The notes: generated from the letters alone by a model not told the origin. A stretch of 64,000 bases of DNA from Margaritispora aquatica (GCA_007644065.1 VJWN01000001.1:572340-636339), one strand, 5' to 3'; counted from the stretch's first letter, positions 33,601-45,236 are shown. Translations and numbers: made by a program.

Positions 33601-35204
33601 TGCTAGTGCTGTTCATGCCAATCAAACTAACACTTGCACAGGACAAGGCAGAATATCTCGCTATCCCCAAAGTCTTCCACACCAAATAAGCCGCATAAGC
33701 GAGGCATGGTAAGACAATACGACATTTCCTCGAAGCAATAAAAACAACAGAGCACATACAGACATGCCCATTGCCCGACACGCGCCCACACACAGCAGAC
33801 AAAATGGAAGCGAGGCGGAAAAGCAAGCTACAACTTAAGACACTCTTCAGCATGGCAAGACCAATGCCAGGTAAGTATGCGCCCATCAGAACGAATATCC
33901 CCATGCACGTAAAGAATAAAGAAGAAAACCCAATTAGCCAAGGAATATTAACACGATTTGTCGAGCATCCACATATTTGCATGTATAACAGGTCATACTC
34001 CATGCCAATACAAAGTCCAGTCCTACAGGGCATCCTTCTGTATCAACGCTGGGTTTGCCTGGCCTCGCCTCGCTTCGATACATCGATACATACTCCACGT
34101 ATCTACTAGCAATGTAAAGCAGCAGCAGACGAGGCTTTACTGTACCTGTCAACCTACCAGAACTTTCCCAATGACAAGGCGGCGAATGGCAGACATACTT
34201 GCAATGTTTATGTACACACGGAACTGCACTGTACTATGCTGCGAAGGAAGAAATTGTGGTAGGATTGACAGATTGAGGTTGGGCATTGATCAATTGCGGA
34301 GTACAGAGACCTTCCACTTACCCTCGACCTTATACTTCTGGCCCCCTCACTCGGACATAAGAAGAAAGTGTATTCCTGCACTGAGCTGCACATCGTCCTA
34401 CGACTGCCACGCTGTCCCATTCCATTCACACAAGTAAGTCTCTCATCGTATAGTTCATGTTAACAAGAGCCTCGCTCGGATTCTCGAAAATATCAGCGAC
34501 ACTTGAGGGAGGAAACATTCATCGTATTAATATAGTTCGCTATTCACAGCAAGCAAAAATATGCTGCTACGGATACAATACTATATAAGCTCAGGAACGC
34601 AGCTATGTTCAGAAGCCTAGCAATGGCCGTCGCACTCTTCCCCAGAAACCCGTCTTCTGTTTCACCATAGAGTAAATTAGAAAGACATGTCCAAGATATG
34701 CCCGTGAATCATCCATGCTAACTAGCACTCACCCGACCTCCATCTGCATCGCAACAAGGGTTGCGGGATATCAAAAACAGGATACCACCAAGGGAAAATG
34801 ACGGATGTGCAATGCCATGCCGTTATGCCCAGACCAAAACGCCGCCCAAGCAAGTGCTGCCTGCATCAAGCTGTCCATTTGCCCATCCATGCCTTTTGAC
34901 CCATGCCTTTCTATGCACTCGATAGATAATGCGAGACTCCAGACAGACCAACGCCAAGATGAACCCCTATCTTGTCCGTGCCTTTGAACGCCAAAATTCT
35001 TCCAAATAAACACAAACAATAAACTGATTAAGCAGGAAAATAAAACATAAAATAGTACGATGCACCAAGGACAAACCACCCATGCTTTCATGTATCTCCC
35101 AAGCCATAACTTCATAAGGCATACCTCGTCAGCCTTCCTCAAATATCAGGCCATTGATACCGTGAATCCGTTGAAGTCAATGCTTCAGCCAATAATCATT
35201 ACGA
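30682..35204. other. Long gene-poor stretch
   Basis: About 4.5 kb in which I could not support any gene. Open frames are under 160 codons, overlap on opposite strands (for example 32261-32677 minus against 32454-32798 plus), and lack motifs. A G9 run lies near 32770. The part from about 34,400 to 35,204 may include the 3' UTR of the forkhead gene. A small or highly spliced gene could be missed here. Confidence 0.45.
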
Positions 35205-38200
35205 TCAATCTTTAATTTGAGGAGGAGTAGGCTCGGACTTGACTCGCTTAGATGCAAACGAGTCATCAGTAGCAGACTCAATGGCCCCATCATGTGTTCT
35301 CTTTTGTCCTGCAGTCTCAGAGCTTCTATCGTTATGATTCGCCGCAGGTATGGGTGTGCTGGCTCCATCTGCAACTGGTTTTGGTGTCGATACCGATTGT
35401 ATATTGGCGACCCAAGGAGCAGGGCTTCCATTGCTACGGTTTGGCATCATCGGAGGTCGCGGGACAGGAACATTAGGCCGATTTTGGGTTGGATGGCTGT
35501 GGCTGACACCATTGATTTGCTGGCCACTAACTTCCAAGATTGGCTTTGCATTTCTATCTCCAACGCTGGGTGTACCATGTTGCTGAGATGGAGCTGCAGC
35601 CATTTGTGTTCCGTTTTGATTGGTGTCAGAAGTGGCACTTTGCTTCTTTGCGGCATTGGCATTATCCCAGGCGATGATCTCCCCCAGATTTGCGGATGGA
35701 ATTTTCAGAATCATGTTTGTCATACTGGCTGCGATGTGATCAACGAACTTTCCGTCCTCGCCAGTAATCGAGCTTGAGATCTTTCCATTAAGAACCATAC
35801 TTCCCGCACAATCTACCATTTCCGCGACGTTTCGGCGAGCAGATGCTGAATTCAGAAAAGTATCTTTGAACTTTTTGATGCACGTCATGAGATGGTCATT
35901 TGGAAGTGGCCGCTCCGATTGGAGTGATTTTGAATCATGACCAACCGTCTCTGTTTCCCCGTTGGGTAGGGATGGCAGCGGCGGTGACCCTGGTTGTGAT
36001 GGTTGCGGTGGGAGTGGTCGGTCCGGAACGGAATTCTGCTGAGGCTGAGGTGCTTGAACAGAAGACGGTAGACCGGGATACAAAGCATTGGTTGGATGTG
36101 ACTGTAAATGGTTATGTGATTCTTTTCTTGGGTGGGTTTGGGCAGCACTACTTAGGATAGATGGTGATGAGTTGTTTCCAGGCATATTATTAACCGTGTC
36201 CTGAGGAGGTCCCTGAGAAGTACCTGCAAAATTGTTGTGCCATTCCCGCGGAGGTGCCTGAGGGATAGCACGAGGAAAGTTTTGAGGTCCTTCCCCTGGT
36301 GCACCTTGGGTGATATTTCCAGAAGCACTATTAGGCATTCCCTGCGAAAGTCCTTGCTTGACATCTCCAGCCGAATCATGAGAGGTACCTTGAATAGGCT
36401 GTTGGGCCTGATTTGTAGGAAATCCTTGAGATGCAGGAGGTGCTTGGTGAGGAGTAGATGCTTGAGGAGGAGCAACTTCTTGAGAAGGCGCAGGATTGCT
36501 TCCAGGTTCTCCCTCTTTCGGTTGAGCTTGCTCATTCAATTGAGGCTCATTGGTAGGTGGTGGTTTTGCAGCATAAGGAGAACTGTAAGACCCAGGTTTG
36601 TTAGGTGCTAACTCTAGTGGTAAGCTGGGAGGAAGACCCATAGGTGGCCCATTGGCCTGGTGATATGGTCCTGCGTAGTAAGGCGGTGCCCCAGGGGGCG
36701 GAGGCATCGAGTACTGTCCGGGCGGATAATGAGGGGGTGGTGGTCCATATTGATAACCTGCAGGCGGAACTTGTCCAGGAGGACCATAGAACTTTTGCGC
36801 ATACTGAGGATGAGGGTAAATCGGCTGCATCTGGGGTGGTTGTCCCTGGATTGGAGGGCTTCTGCCTCTCTTCTTATTGTCCTTCTCGCCCCATACATAA
36901 TTTGGTGTCAATCTCCACAAATGGCCCTTTCCTGATTCTTTAGAGGCCTCCTGAAAGGTCACTTTGTCAATCTTCTGAAAGCCCGCATTTTGACCAAGGT
37001 TATGTCGGATACTACTCTGCCAACCAAGTGTCGAGTTTGGCAAATAGAAATAGGGGTACTTTTTTCCAATTGCCTTGTAGATTTGTGGTAACGGCAAGCC
37101 CCCTGGGTGTGCTGCTAGAGCTTCACGGAGCAGTGTGACATAGCCTTCCACTGGCCTCGTAAGCTCCTCTTTGGTGTAATTTGCAGGATCTATCACTATT
37201 GGAGGTGACACATGACGTGGCTCTTTGACTTTTTCCTTCTTTGTTGGTGCTGGATTATCAGCACCAGATCCTTCCTGCTTGACATCTCCTTCCGTAGTTT
37301 CTTTAGGCTTTCTCTTGGTGTATTTTCTTTTCGGCTTGTTTGCGTCGCTTGGTTCAGGAAGGGGATGTTTGCGTGGCCGTCCAACTTTGTTCTTTGTGGG
37401 AACAACTGGTTCTTCAGGCAAAGCATCAGTAACTGGTGCTTCAATGGCCATAGGGTTGCCTGCTTCAGTTTGAGCCTGAGCTTGCTTCTGAGCTGCCAGC
37501 TTCTTCTCCCGATTGGACATAACCCCATCCTTTGGTGGTCTGCCCGGGCCACGCTTTCTTGCCTCTGCTTTGCGAATATCGGCAGATACTTCAGGGCTAG
37601 CAGTGTTTCCAATATCACGAACTGAAACAGGAGATTGTTGGATACCAACAAGCGAATGCTCTTCGTTGTCTTCATTCTGCTCTCTATTGAATTCCTGATC
37701 GTCGAAGTCGGGTCGAGGTGATTGTTCTTCATCAAAACTCTGGCCTGAGCAGCTCAGTGCCGTAGGATTCACACTTCGATCCGATGTGTCGACAGAGCCA
37801 GAAGCACGACGGTGCAATTCGTCAAAGCCAAGACTCATTGATTTACCATCCTCATCGACATACATCTCATTTCTTGCATCTCCTTCCTCCGGCTCGGGAT
37901 ACAACGATACAGTTGTCTCTCCATGTTGGACACCGTGCATATTGAACTGAAAAGTTATATCGGAAATTTGCAACCAAAAACCGCTGGCAAGAGTTATTGT
38001 GCTTCCCAGGGGATAGTGTTGTTCTAGGCATTGCGAATCGGAACCATAAAAAACACCATTGCGGCCTTGTACATGGGCTTCAAAGACCTTTGTATCGTGA
38101 TTGAATCTGATCGCGAGATGTTCCCGAGATATCTTTGTATGAGCTTTAGCGGTATGTCGATATGGATGTAGGGCGATGAGTGGACATGAGTATAAATCAG

Positions 38201-39485
38201 GCAAAAGAGAGTCTGGATCCACAGGAATCCTGCTGTCGTTTGTAATTATAGCATAATTGGCGCCAGCGGATGATTGAACCTGGGACAGATTCTCAGCAGG
38301 CATGATTGACCGAGCCTTTGAAGATGAAGGAGATGAGTATCCATTGGATTTGGACTTTCTGCTAGCTCGTCTATGACGCTTTCGCGAGTCACGGTTTCTG
38401 TAACGCATCTCTTCCTGCTCTTCGGGCAGAGAATAATTATAACCACCACTCTTCCCAGCCTTCAGTAGTTCTTCTTCACGCAACTTTTCCCGCCGTTCTT
38501 TGATCAAAAGAGATTTCGCTGCAGCAGTATCACGTCCTATCACAACCGCATAGGTTCTCATATAGTAGGTGTGATTGCCGAATATGATGCTTGCGAATCC
38601 ATTAACAGTGGTTGACTGCTGGCCAACATCCATCATATAGGGCGACGGGTCGAGGGCACCACCGTACATAGCATTCGGAGTCATTGCTCCTTGTCGCATT
38701 TGTCCCAAAGCCTTCGAAGCACTTAAGATGGACAAAGCAGACAATGATGGGTCTTCTGCCGCAACTTGTTCCATAAGACCATTCAGATTATCCTCCGCAT
38801 ACATATTGGCAGTGAGACCACTCATGCCCATTATTGGTGCGACAAAATCGGGCTGAGGAAGAGGATTGAGAGGATCAAATTGATTGAGGGCGGCCGATGG
38901 ATTGGGTTTCTCGACGTATTGCAGGGCATCATTTGTAGGAAATCCAGCTGCAGTGAAAGTATCGGCTTGGAAAGCGTTGGATTGTGGCATGGAGGTAGGA
39001 ACTGAGAAGCTTGAATAGACCATCTGGGCCTCAGCAGCAACGGCAGATTGGCCTATGTCGTTGTCAGCGATAGTTTGTGTATGTCCAAGTTCTCCTCCTT
39101 CTGCGTTCTCCCCTGTGTTGCCTTCGGGGTTCGAATCGACGACGTTGCTGCTGGTGTTGACTCCATCAGCAGATTGTGGTAGTGGTGATCTCGTCGTCGC
39201 CATGGTGGAGGTATTCGCAGATGCAGGCTCTGGAGCGGCAGTGACAGGCGCATTGCCCTCGCTGTTGCTCAGAGGAGGGATATTACGATGAGGTGATGTC
39301 ATCGTTGCCGACCTGGAGACAACTCTTTCACCGAAGTCAGAGTCCCTACTTGTATCACCAAGATAGAGGACGTCGTAGGGGAAGCTTATAGTCGAGTTGC
39401 TGATTGTCGTGTCTCTGAACACAGCCAATTGCGACGGGTGAAGTGAGGGCGGCCGTACGAGACGGCTAGGGAACCAGGATTGCAT
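35205..39485 (-). CDS. FHA-forkhead transcription factor (Fkh1/Fkh2-like)
   Basis: Sequence-specific regulator of the type that controls G2/M and developmental genes in fungi. One uninterrupted frame of 1,426 codons. The start may instead be the ATG at 39302 (MTSPHRNIPPL, 1,365 aa), because the first 61 residues look like translated 5' UTR. An FHA domain begins at about residue 303 (YYMRTYAVVIGRD) and resumes at about 450 (ISREHLAIRFNHD...GRNGVFYG), split by a basic, Ser-rich insertion of roughly 130 residues. The forkhead domain covers about 771-873: RPVEGYVTLLREAL, YLPNSTLGWQSSIRHNL and KGHLWRLTPNYVWG. Two AT-hook-like motifs, RGPGRPPKDG and VGRPRKHP, lie between FHA and forkhead. The C-terminal half is Pro/Gln-rich and probably an activation region, followed by a conserved-looking helical stretch MTCIKKFKDTFLNSASARR. 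Confidence 0.93.
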   Translation of the reverse strand: MQSWFPSRLVRPPSLHPSQLAVFRDTTISNSTISFPYDVLYLGDTSRDSDFGERVVSRSATMTSPHRNIPPLSNSEGNAPVTAAPEPASANTSTMATTRSPLPQSADGVNTSSNVVDSNPEGNTGENAEGGELGHTQTIADNDIGQSAVAAEAQMVYSSFSVPTSMPQSNAFQADTFTAAGFPTNDALQYVEKPNPSAALNQFDPLNPLPQPDFVAPIMGMSGLTANMYAEDNLNGLMEQVAAEDPSLSALSILSASKALGQMRQGAMTPNAMYGGALDPSPYMMDVGQQSTTVNGFASIIFGNHTYYMRTYAVVIGRDTAAAKSLLIKERREKLREEELLKAGKSGGYNYSLPEEQEEMRYRNRDSRKRHRRASRKSKSNGYSSPSSSKARSIMPAENLSQVQSSAGANYAIITNDSRIPVDPDSLLPDLYSCPLIALHPYRHTAKAHTKISREHLAIRFNHDTKVFEAHVQGRNGVFYGSDSQCLEQHYPLGSTITLASGFWLQISDITFQFNMHGVQHGETTVSLYPEPEEGDARNEMYVDEDGKSMSLGFDELHRRASGSVDTSDRSVNPTALSCSGQSFDEEQSPRPDFDDQEFNREQNEDNEEHSLVGIQQSPVSVRDIGNTASPEVSADIRKAEARKRGPGRPPKDGVMSNREKKLAAQKQAQAQTEAGNPMAIEAPVTDALPEEPVVPTKNKVGRPRKHPLPEPSDANKPKRKYTKRKPKETTEGDVKQEGSGADNPAPTKKEKVKEPRHVSPPIVIDPANYTKEELTRPVEGYVTLLREALAAHPGGLPLPQIYKAIGKKYPYFYLPNSTLGWQSSIRHNLGQNAGFQKIDKVTFQEASKESGKGHLWRLTPNYVWGEKDNKKRGRSPPIQGQPPQMQPIYPHPQYAQKFYGPPGQVPPAGYQYGPPPPHYPPGQYSMPPPPGAPPYYAGPYHQANGPPMGLPPSLPLELAPNKPGSYSSPYAAKPPPTNEPQLNEQAQPKEGEPGSNPAPSQEVAPPQASTPHQAPPASQGFPTNQAQQPIQGTSHDSAGDVKQGLSQGMPNSASGNITQGAPGEGPQNFPRAIPQAPPREWHNNFAGTSQGPPQDTVNNMPGNNSSPSILSSAAQTHPRKESHNHLQSHPTNALYPGLPSSVQAPQPQQNSVPDRPLPPQPSQPGSPPLPSLPNGETETVGHDSKSLQSERPLPNDHLMTCIKKFKDTFLNSASARRNVAEMVDCAGSMVLNGKISSSITGEDGKFVDHIAASMTNMILKIPSANLGEIIAWDNANAAKKQSATSDTNQNGTQMAAAPSQQHGTPSVGDRNAKPILEVSGQQINGVSHSHPTQNRPNVPVPRPPMMPNRSNGSPAPWVANIQSVSTPKPVADGASTPIPAANHNDRSSETAGQKRTHDGAIESATDDSFASKRVKSEPTPPQIKD

Positions 39486-40477
39486 CTGGCAATATTTTAG
39501 TTCTCCACTTTAACTCACGTGCGGGATATCTTTGCGGTGAGAAGAATGGATGGATTAGGTAACTGACTTTTGCCGATCTTGATTACCTAAGCAATCTAGA
39601 TCAAAGGTCTGTAGCCGTACTCCAACATTAATGGACGTAAAAGGTAATGGGATTGATACTTGATGAATAGGTCAAATGTTGGCTGCAATGCCGTCTTTTC
39701 AATACCTTGCGGGAAACGTAGAGCAGTACTGAGTGACTGCACCGAGTAGAAGGCTCTTTTATTCTCTCTCTCATATATATGTGGTCGAACTTGGCCAAAA
39801 ATACACTGAGATTGTGATGAGTGAGTTTTTCAAGATTGTATAGTAAGTATATATTCCAGTATCGAGTCGGTATTGGTGAGATTCAGTAAGAGCTGAGGAA
39901 ATGAAAATAAACAGATCGGGAGTCACATGGAGGGCAACAACCTACCTTAGTACTTGAGTACAGAGCTGTAGGAAGCTTAGGTAGCTAATACTACTACAAC
40001 TCGTTTCAGCATCAATGAGCGCATTCCAGAGCCAAGCTGGTAGCTTTGTGAATGCTAAAATAGTTTCTGTACACCAACACGGGTAAGGCACTTTAGATGA
40101 ATTGCCTTATGAATTTCCATCCTCTCAGCTGTTTCACCATAGCCGAGAATCATTATTTGAGCAAGCCGAGAATTGTTATATTTATTGTGCATGGCTGACC
40201 AACGAATTTCTAATTATCTCGAGATGAAATATTTCTCCTGTCCCTTCTACTCACAGTTACTAAAGCCATGAATCAAAAGTAAAATGGTGACTCCATTTTT
40301 GGCATAGAGGTGCTTCTGATGTCCTCGGATCGAGATAATTCGAACTACGTCACAAGGAAAGCTAGCTACCATTAAATACCCCAAGCTCCCTAACAACGGA
40401 ACAAAAGCCGTTCCATCCTTCTCCATCCATCAATAAAACATCAACAGTTCGCAATCCCCTCATTACACAGCTCCACT
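39486..40477. promoter_or_regulatory. Divergent intergenic region forkhead factor / BRI3-like gene
   Basis: About 990 bp between divergent starts. It contains a TAGTACTTGAGTAC-type palindromic string near 39945-39960. No motif could be assigned with confidence. Confidence 0.35.
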
Positions 40478-40770
40478 ATGGCCGACTGTATCCCAATCCC
40501 TTGGGTGTGTTTCCAGTGTGGAACCAATCAAAATCCATGCCATTGCAAAGTCGTCGGACCCACAATAGGCTTCGGTGTCGCCATCGTTCTTGCTGTAAGC
40601 CTAGCCTGCATGTGTTGAGTGGACTCAAGATGATTTTGCTATAAAAGGTGATTTGTTGGCCGGCTTCCCTTTTCTGTGGATGCTGCACTACCGAGCGAGG
40701 CAAGAAGTAAGTGCCAATAGTGGATACTTAACGTATGTGATTGATGCTGACGGACAGACAAAAATGCTAG
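40478..40770 (+). CDS. BRI3-like small Cys-rich membrane protein
   Basis: Three exons, 40478-40594, 40648-40706 and 40758-40770, give 62 aa; the last coding exon is only 13 nt. Donors GTAAGC and GTAAGT and the joined frame support the model. The N-terminal 25 residues carry CFQCG...CHC. One hydrophobic segment, about residues 27-50 (VVGPTIGFGVAIVLAVICWP), is followed by LFCGCC and a basic end, ERGKKQKC. The order 'CxxC-type head, hydrophobic stretch, Cys cluster, basic tail' resembles the BRI3 (brain protein I3) family. Ten of 62 residues are Cys, and those flanking the membrane segment may be lipidated or bind metal (inference). The protein is too short for an ORF-length cut-off. The cellular role is unknown. 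Confidence 0.7.
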
Positions 40771-42413
40771 CTACGCCTGTAGACACAAGTGGCAAGGTCA
40801 GTAATGCCATTCCGATATGATGTTAGGAGATCGATGTCATGTTTGGGGTAGTCAGGGAGAAAACGTATGAGCATGACACCGAGCTCCATCAGTGGAAAGA
40901 CACAACATCGCCATGACACGGCAGTGCAAGCAAAATTGAAATCAGGCTCTGGTGATCATAAATAAGAATGATCATTTAGCAAGAGAGTTTGAAAATGGAT
41001 GTGTAGAGATGAGCCAGCAAATCGAACTTCGCACGATCAACAGTATTTATACTGTATCATTCTCAACAGAACAAGTGTCTCAACGATAACTGACTATCGT
41101 GACGCAATCCTCCCTACCGTGGTGCAATCTCTGGTAATTTCTATTTTGAATCTACCCAAATTTCATCAGTGTCCCCTCAGTTATAATTCATACCTGGTTT
41201 ATCACGGCCCTTGACAGGCAAGACATGAGTGTCATGAACAATTGTCGCTTATTATGGAGCTTAGAAACCGAGCAATTCATCTGTATGTCACGTTTGGTTG
41301 ATTTCCAGCCTTATGTAGATGCTATCATCATTTTCGATCAGATCTTTTGAAGTGCAGGCTCTTGATCAAAATGAAAACTTGATTTGCCAGTTTCCCACCA
41401 ATTTCTTACGCACTTTGAAGATCAGGAGGCTCTATAGAACACGACTTGGACTACAATGTATGATTGTTCAAGTTATTGTGCTATCTCTTCATAGTTCCAT
41501 TGTTTCCGTTTAGCAATATTCTCATCTCCCTGCCCAGGATCGCTTAATTATGATCACATGACAAAGACACCCTCATCTCTTTTTTGAAAGCACGAAGTCC
41601 CAAAGCCCATAGGTCAAAGTATGTTTACTGAAATACAGAAGCGAAATTATTGGAGCATTTGAGCCTACAAGATATTAAGTAGATGTTGTAATTTGAATTG
41701 CTGAATTTGCACAATCTTTCTGTCCAAGCAAATCAGAGAGCAAAAAGACTTCACAATAGGTATATTTCCATGATTGAAAAAATGTTACCGGACACGCAGT
41801 CTTGAATAAGAATAGATGATAGTAAAGTATATATTATATTATACCTTGTAGAATCTGAAAACATAGGTAAGGTATAGCTGCATCGTCTCAAGACCGTAGC
41901 TGTTGCCCACGATAAGAGGTGAATCATGTGCGAGATCACATGATAGGAATTGGACTTCCAGTCAAGGTACCAACCTCAAGCTACCTACTTGCTTAGCCCT
42001 ACCTCTTTGCTCAAAGTCATACGTATCTTACTGAAGGGGAAGTTAATATGATTCTAGATCTTCGTAACGAATCTCCTTACTAATGGGTAGAGAAGTAAAG
42101 AATCAATAAACAAAAATATGCGTCCTTGATAATATGTTTCAAAGGCTCTTCCAGCGAAAGCTTGCACAACAACAATTACTATGTACAGGTTTTTTAATTA
42201 ACAAGTATTATGGTCTGCTTCCATGATGTGGTTCAAGTCTCTGTTTGGTCGAATCATGTTTGCCCATCTTCGCGTCTTACCCAACGACACTGAATAACAA
42301 TAAGCACCGTAACCTGTCCCCAAGATGAATAAATTGCCTAACAAAACACAGAACTGAGTTACAATTCTTGTCGTTGGGCTGTCGTAGGCTTTCTATTGTT
42401 CGACGCGTCTACA
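40771..42413. other. Intergenic stretch without a supported gene
   Basis: About 1.6 kb of AT-rich DNA with open frames of at most about 70 codons and no motif. A string of CTACCTACTTGC/AAGGTACC words occurs near 41965-41995, similar to those at 22-23 kb. Confidence 0.45.
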
Positions 42414-44624
42414 ATGTTAGGAATTCCTTGCTGTTTCCAATATCCACTTGCCGGGGAAAAAAATATACTTGCTGTCAACTTCAACGCGTCGCATACAACA
42501 ATCTCGCTCGACCGAGAAGCCAAAAAGTTACTTGATGCTATCTACATCACTGTGAGGAAGGGCTCTATTATCCTGCAGGAAGAGCAACAATCTTATTCGA
42601 CCCAATCCTTCCATCAAAAGATTCGTAACCCTCGCAACTACTCAGCACACTTCGCAAAATATACACAACCAAGCATGAAAATGGGAGATCACCGAGCTAT
42701 TCGCAGCAACAAAAGCTACCTAGATCACGCTAAATTGATGCGATCAAGGATTCTTTTCGCAAGTCAGCGCGAGGTGGTCGAAATAAAGAGGCAAATAGAG
42801 TCACTCGAAGAAGAAGAAGAAGACAAGAAAGAGCTATTCTCTTCGCTCTTTGAAGCCAAAGACATGCTCGAACCTCCTTTCATACAATCTGATGCGGAAA
42901 TATATAAGATCCTCGCGGCTCTGGACCGGATTCCCGATATCCAACATGGAGTCATCTCTCACCTGGGGCAAAATGTGGGTGATATCCGAACTGGAAGCTA
43001 CGCAGAGCATGAACCTATGTTTGACTTTGAATTCGGCGAGACTGAAGTGATTGCTCTGCTGGAGGCATTTCCTAATTCCCCGCCGGAGCCTGGCATCGAG
43101 GGTGCACGCAGGAAGAATGCTACTCTATACAATCATGTGGTCAAAACCACTAATAAGCGTATCATACGACCCAGCCCTGGAGAAGCTATCGAAGAATCTC
43201 CGACCAAGAAGCGTAAGACATTACACAAAACTGTCATGGAAACACCCTTGGAATCAGCCCTTGAGCCTTCTGGTGATTTGACAGTGAAAGCAGTGGACGC
43301 TGGTACCGCTGTTGTGAATGAGCTTCCTCGAAACCAGAGTTCCGTCCTTGGTAACCAAAGCATAGACAAAACACAAGTAGGTGGAGATAACTCGAAGTTC
43401 AAACTTTTAGGCTTTTCCTCCAGTTTTCCTGCGCCTGAACAGACAGAAGACATGTCAGCCTTGCGCAACAAGCTGTTTTCTGCAAAGGCAGCTAACCGAG
43501 TGAAAATCGTATTTCCTGCGATTACTACCACCAACCCTCTCACTGACACGCAAAACTCGAACAAAGATGAATTTGGCAAGATGGAAAAAATCGCCCCGAA
43601 GCCAAGAGGCAAACCCTTAAAATCAACATTTAAGAAAGCTCTAATTCAGAGGACAGAGCCTGAGCAACAACCACCCTTCCCATCAGTCCCTGTCCAACCA
43701 CCACTCCCGAACGAGCCTATCCCGCGCGTAAACTGGTACTCGGAATCAGGCCACAATCAATACGAAGCAACTACACCTCATTCACTACAGCACCCTTCGG
43801 CAAATGGCAAGCCCTTTCCTACCTTAGATACAGGGTCCAACCAGTGGGTCAGCTACCAGCAACCACAAGGCGGCTTCAACAATAGTTTCCCTCCACAGCC
43901 CCAGAATGGACATATGCGATTCCAACCACCCCTTCCAGACGGACCACCACCAGCAGAACCACCACCTAGCCATGACTTTGCTGTTCAATACCCTTCCCAG
44001 AATAACAACATCCAACATCACCAGAGAAACCAGTCAGGTGAATGGAATCCTTTTTATAATAACAACAGAGGTGGCCGAGGCGGTCCAGGCGGTCGAGGTG
44101 GTCGAAGCAGCAGAGGCCATAGAGGAAATCCAGGCGGTCGAGGTGGCACTCAGTCCTTTCAATCTCTAACTACCCCTACAAGCGAGAGATACTTCAATAC
44201 CAAGCAAGGAAACGACCATTACAACAACAGCGCCTTGTCCACCCACCCAGCCCATCAATCTTCCCACCGTGGCCAGGTCATCTCTCCACGCGGCGGTCCT
44301 CAGCAGCAAAAAGGCTCTTGGGCTCGCAACAACATTGGACCCCCCTCGACACCCACCCCGTTCAATCTCAACCCCGCCACGTCTCCACCCGTCCCAAGCC
44401 GCGAAGTAGCCACCATCAGCTTCACCACCACCGCTCTACGCAATCAAGCCGTGAGGAATCTCGTAGATGCGATCGAACACAAACCATCATTCGTCGGCGT
44501 GTCGATCGTAGAGCCGCATTTGGACACAACGACCTTCAAGGTTGAGGGACCACCACGTGACAATCTGAGGGGAAAGTTGAGGACCATATTTCCGAAGAAG
44601 AATATTCGTGTGTCGATGACGTGA
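42414..44624 (+). CDS. RGG-box, Pro-rich protein of unknown function
   Basis: One open frame; the ATG at 42414 gives 736 aa. I do not recognise the family. A helical region (residues about 90-150) contains KLMRSRILFASQREVVEIKRQ and an EEEEEDKK run, likely coiled coil. It is followed by an acidic domain (EHEPMFDFEFGETEVIALLEAF). A KKRKT-type nuclear signal is near residue 265. The region 430-640 is Pro/Gln/Asn-rich and contains an RGG box (GRGGPGGRGGRSSRGHRG), typical of RNA-binding or condensate-forming proteins. The last 75 residues look folded: SREVATISFTTTALRNQAV through FPKKNIRVSMT. A later start at MKMGDHRAI or MGDHRAI is possible because the first 85 residues are less protein-like. A nuclear RNA-related role is inference only. 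Confidence 0.75.
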   Translation: MLGIPCCFQYPLAGEKNILAVNFNASHTTISLDREAKKLLDAIYITVRKGSIILQEEQQSYSTQSFHQKIRNPRNYSAHFAKYTQPSMKMGDHRAIRSNKSYLDHAKLMRSRILFASQREVVEIKRQIESLEEEEEDKKELFSSLFEAKDMLEPPFIQSDAEIYKILAALDRIPDIQHGVISHLGQNVGDIRTGSYAEHEPMFDFEFGETEVIALLEAFPNSPPEPGIEGARRKNATLYNHVVKTTNKRIIRPSPGEAIEESPTKKRKTLHKTVMETPLESALEPSGDLTVKAVDAGTAVVNELPRNQSSVLGNQSIDKTQVGGDNSKFKLLGFSSSFPAPEQTEDMSALRNKLFSAKAANRVKIVFPAITTTNPLTDTQNSNKDEFGKMEKIAPKPRGKPLKSTFKKALIQRTEPEQQPPFPSVPVQPPLPNEPIPRVNWYSESGHNQYEATTPHSLQHPSANGKPFPTLDTGSNQWVSYQQPQGGFNNSFPPQPQNGHMRFQPPLPDGPPPAEPPPSHDFAVQYPSQNNNIQHHQRNQSGEWNPFYNNNRGGRGGPGGRGGRSSRGHRGNPGGRGGTQSFQSLTTPTSERYFNTKQGNDHYNNSALSTHPAHQSSHRGQVISPRGGPQQQKGSWARNNIGPPSTPTPFNLNPATSPPVPSREVATISFTTTALRNQAVRNLVDAIEHKPSFVGVSIVEPHLDTTTFKVEGPPRDNLRGKLRTIFPKKNIRVSMT

Positions 44625-45236
44625 GTGGGACCTGTGTGGAGATTGGTGGGTTTTATGGTTGCAGGTTGGAACTGGAAAGAGGGAATTGTTGAATAAAGGT
44701 AGGGAAAACAGGAGAGGAGGTGGTGTTTTGACAGAGAATAGCTCCCTTTGACCTTGAAGGGATTCTAGGTCACTATTAGTTGTCATTTATAACTCAATAC
44801 AATGGCATGTTTATGTCTGTGATGTTTTTATTCTCATACAATGAATGCAGGATATTGTTGAGATACTAATAAATACATCAGCCTTAATCTACTGGAGAAA
44901 AGCATATTCCTACCTACCCTCTTGTCCAGGGTTTCTTCGAAGTTCAAGTGGCTACAACAAAACCGAAAGAAAACCAAAGTATGGCGTTGATATTTAGCTT
45001 TGAGGGAAATCTCGAGATAGATATAGCAAGTAGGAGTCTTGGCAATCTTATTGAAGATTTATTGAGTGTTCGCTGCGCTCGAAGAATTGTTCGAAGCGCT
45101 GCCATATGGACTCACTATGCTTTTCTATGCTCGTCATTATTCGTTGCCAGATAACCTGGGCAAAACCAAATTTCCACCCAAGTGTTCTGCTCATTAGAAA
45201 ACTCCAGGTCCATGCGTTCTAATGCAGCCAGCCCTT
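44625..45236. other. Convergent 3' intergenic region
   Basis: About 610 bp between the RGG-box gene and the 3' end of the DEAH helicase gene. No feature recognised. Confidence 0.4.

Noticed and set aside
33575..34033. 152-codon hydrophobic minus-strand ORF
   Set aside because: No family motif, overlapping open frames on the plus strand, and no convincing start context or splice partners; probably chance.
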